Positions 5,337 through 6,459 of a DNA stretch of 6,459 nt are shown here, piece by piece; the first letter of the stretch is position 1; each line of letters opens with the position of its first letter. Location: contig JAHZKV010000102.1 of assembly GCA_022600215.1 (NCBI GenBank), positions 1 to 6,459 on the forward strand. The letters run 5' to 3'. This DNA is from a bacterium (GTDB lineage Bacteria; Chlamydiota; Chlamydiia; Chlamydiales; 2-12-FULL-49-11). A program made the translations under genes and the position numbers. Below the pieces are notes generated by a model. It saw only the letters and a program-made list of their open reading frames with translations. It did no database searches and was not told the DNA's origin.

Positions 5337-6459
5337 ATGCCAAACAAGTCACCGGAAAGGGTGGGTTTTCATAAATCAGAGGAGATCATCGATCTTCCTA
5401 ATTTAATTGAAATTCAGATTAAGTCGTACAAGAACTTTTTGCAATCGGAAGGGGATCCTACCAAGCGAAGAGAAGAGGGATTAGAAGAAGTATTTTCTGA
5501 AATCTTTCCTATCAAAAGCTTCGATGACAAAATTGTCTTAGAGTATTTATCATACAACTTGACGGTACCAAAATATGGTCCTCAAGAATGTCTTAGAAGG
5601 GGAATTAGTTATAATTCCACTCTAAAAACAAGTTTTAGATTAACAGATGAAACAGGTATTAAGGAAGAAGAGGTGTACATGGGCACCATTCCTTTGATGA
5701 CCGAGCGCGGTACCTTTATCATTAACGGTGCAGAAAGAGTTATTGTATCTCAGCTTCACCGATCTCCAGGTATTTGTTATGAAAGCGCAATGCATCCAAA
5801 AGGGATTAACCTATTTTCTTTCCGCGTAATTCCTTACAGAGGAAGTTGGTTAGAAGCATCTTTTGATATTAATGATCTGATTTATATCTATGTAGACAAG
5901 AAGAAAAGAAGAAGAAAGGTTCTAGCTACCTCCTTTATTCGAACTCTTGGTTATTCTACTAATGCTGATATTATCGAAGAATTCTTTTCCACAAGACGTA
6001 TCCGTATTAAGTCTGATGCAGATTTCTCAAAAGTTGTTGGAAAGATCTTAGCAGAAGATGTGTTAGATGAAGATTCAGGAATTGTTTATGGAAAAGCTGC
6101 AGAGAAGCTAACAACAGCGATGTTAAAGAGAATCTTGGATGCAAACATTGGTTTTGTAAGAGTTGCAGAAGATGCCGATGAGTCTTCTCCAATTATCAAG
6201 ATGATTATGAAAGATCCAACCGATTCGTATGAGTCTGCACTTAAAGATTTTTACCGTAAAATACGTCCAGGTGAACCTGCAACATTATCAAATGCTAGAT
6301 CTTTGATTATGAGATTATTCTTTGATCCTAAGCGTTACAATTTAGGTAGAGTAGGTCGATACAAAATGAACATGAAGCTTGGCCTTCCTGTGAATGATGA
6401 GACTTTGGATCAAGTAACTCTAAAAAAAGAAGACATTATCTCTGCAATTAAGTACTTAA
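5337..6459 (+). CDS. rpoB: RNA polymerase beta subunit, N-terminal 374 residues (cut by window edge)
   Basis: The beta subunit forms much of the catalytic cleft of RNA polymerase. The frame is open from ATG 5337 to the window edge, 374 codons plus one base, about 30 percent of a full protein. It starts PNKSPERVGF and shows DLPNLIEIQIKSYKNFLQ (19-36). The block 125-145 begins GTFIING and ends QLHRSPG; it holds the N-terminal rifampicin-contact region. Later come PYRGSWLEASFDINDL, RPGEPAT (310-316) and RYNLGRVGRYK (333-343). LTDETGIKEEEVYMGTIP and IKMIMKDPTDSYESALKDFY match Chlamydia closely from memory and are the best taxonomic marker here. AAGGGGG lies 4 bases before the start. The main rifampicin cluster and catalytic regions are outside the window. 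rpoC presumably follows. Confidence 0.98.
   Translation, partial: MPNKSPERVGFHKSEEIIDLPNLIEIQIKSYKNFLQSEGDPTKRREEGLEEVFSEIFPIKSFDDKIVLEYLSYNLTVPKYGPQECLRRGISYNSTLKTSFRLTDETGIKEEEVYMGTIPLMTERGTFIINGAERVIVSQLHRSPGICYESAMHPKGINLFSFRVIPYRGSWLEASFDINDLIYIYVDKKKRRRKVLATSFIRTLGYSTNADIIEEFFSTRRIRIKSDADFSKVVGKILAEDVLDEDSGIVYGKAAEKLTTAMLKRILDANIGFVRVAEDADESSPIIKMIMKDPTDSYESALKDFYRKIRPGEPATLSNARSLIMRLFFDPKRYNLGRVGRYKMNMKLGLPVNDETLDQVTLKKEDIISAIKYL

Overview
The window is an ordinary, strongly conserved bacterial information-processing locus: infA, tRNA-Thr, tuf, tRNA-Trp, secE, nusG, rplK, rplA, rplJ, rplL and the start of rpoB, all on the + strand. A sufE-type gene and the first codons of another gene diverge from it on the - strand at the left edge. 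The DNA is AT-rich. The proteins look chlamydial. RpoB has LTDETGIKEEEVYMGTIP and PTDSYESALKDFY, L7/L12 has LEEKW in the N-terminal domain and ends AKGL, and L10 has VKK where most bacteria have VKN; compared from memory, these match Chlamydia. Divergence in L11, L7/L12 and L10 suggests a member of Chlamydiae outside the genus Chlamydia (an environmental or symbiotic family). The family or species cannot be fixed from the sequence alone.

Layout. Bases 1-21 (-) are the first seven codons of an unidentified gene with its own Shine-Dalgarno site. Bases 35-439 (-) are sufE, for which I choose a GTG start rather than the longer ORF that runs into infA. Bases 464-517 hold two opposed promoter candidates sharing one -10 region, one for sufE and one for infA. 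infA lies at 540-764. A promoter candidate at 781-809 precedes tRNA-Thr(GGT) and tuf, and tuf ends in a strong intrinsic terminator at 2194-2220. tRNA-Trp(CCA) starts four bases after the T-run and is followed by secE, nusG, rplK, rplA, rplJ and rplL with gaps of 3 to 24 bases. A 145-base spacer with a long imperfect hairpin precedes rpoB, which runs off the right edge after 374 codons.

How the genes work together. IF-1, EF-Tu and the two tRNAs serve translation. L11, L1, L10 and L7/L12 build the L1 stalk and the GTPase-associated stalk where EF-Tu docks. NusG and RpoB are transcription factors/subunits, and NusG can link RNA polymerase to the ribosome. SecE is part of the SecYEG membrane channel. 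SufE supplies sulfur for Fe-S cluster assembly and is a separate transcription unit.

I found no mobile element, CRISPR array, phage gene or new enzymatic system. The points worth a second look are regulatory: the overlapping sufE/infA promoters, the terminator abutting tRNA-Trp with no room for a promoter, the absence of spacers for the E. coli-type L1 and L10 leaders, and the rplL-rpoB hairpin.
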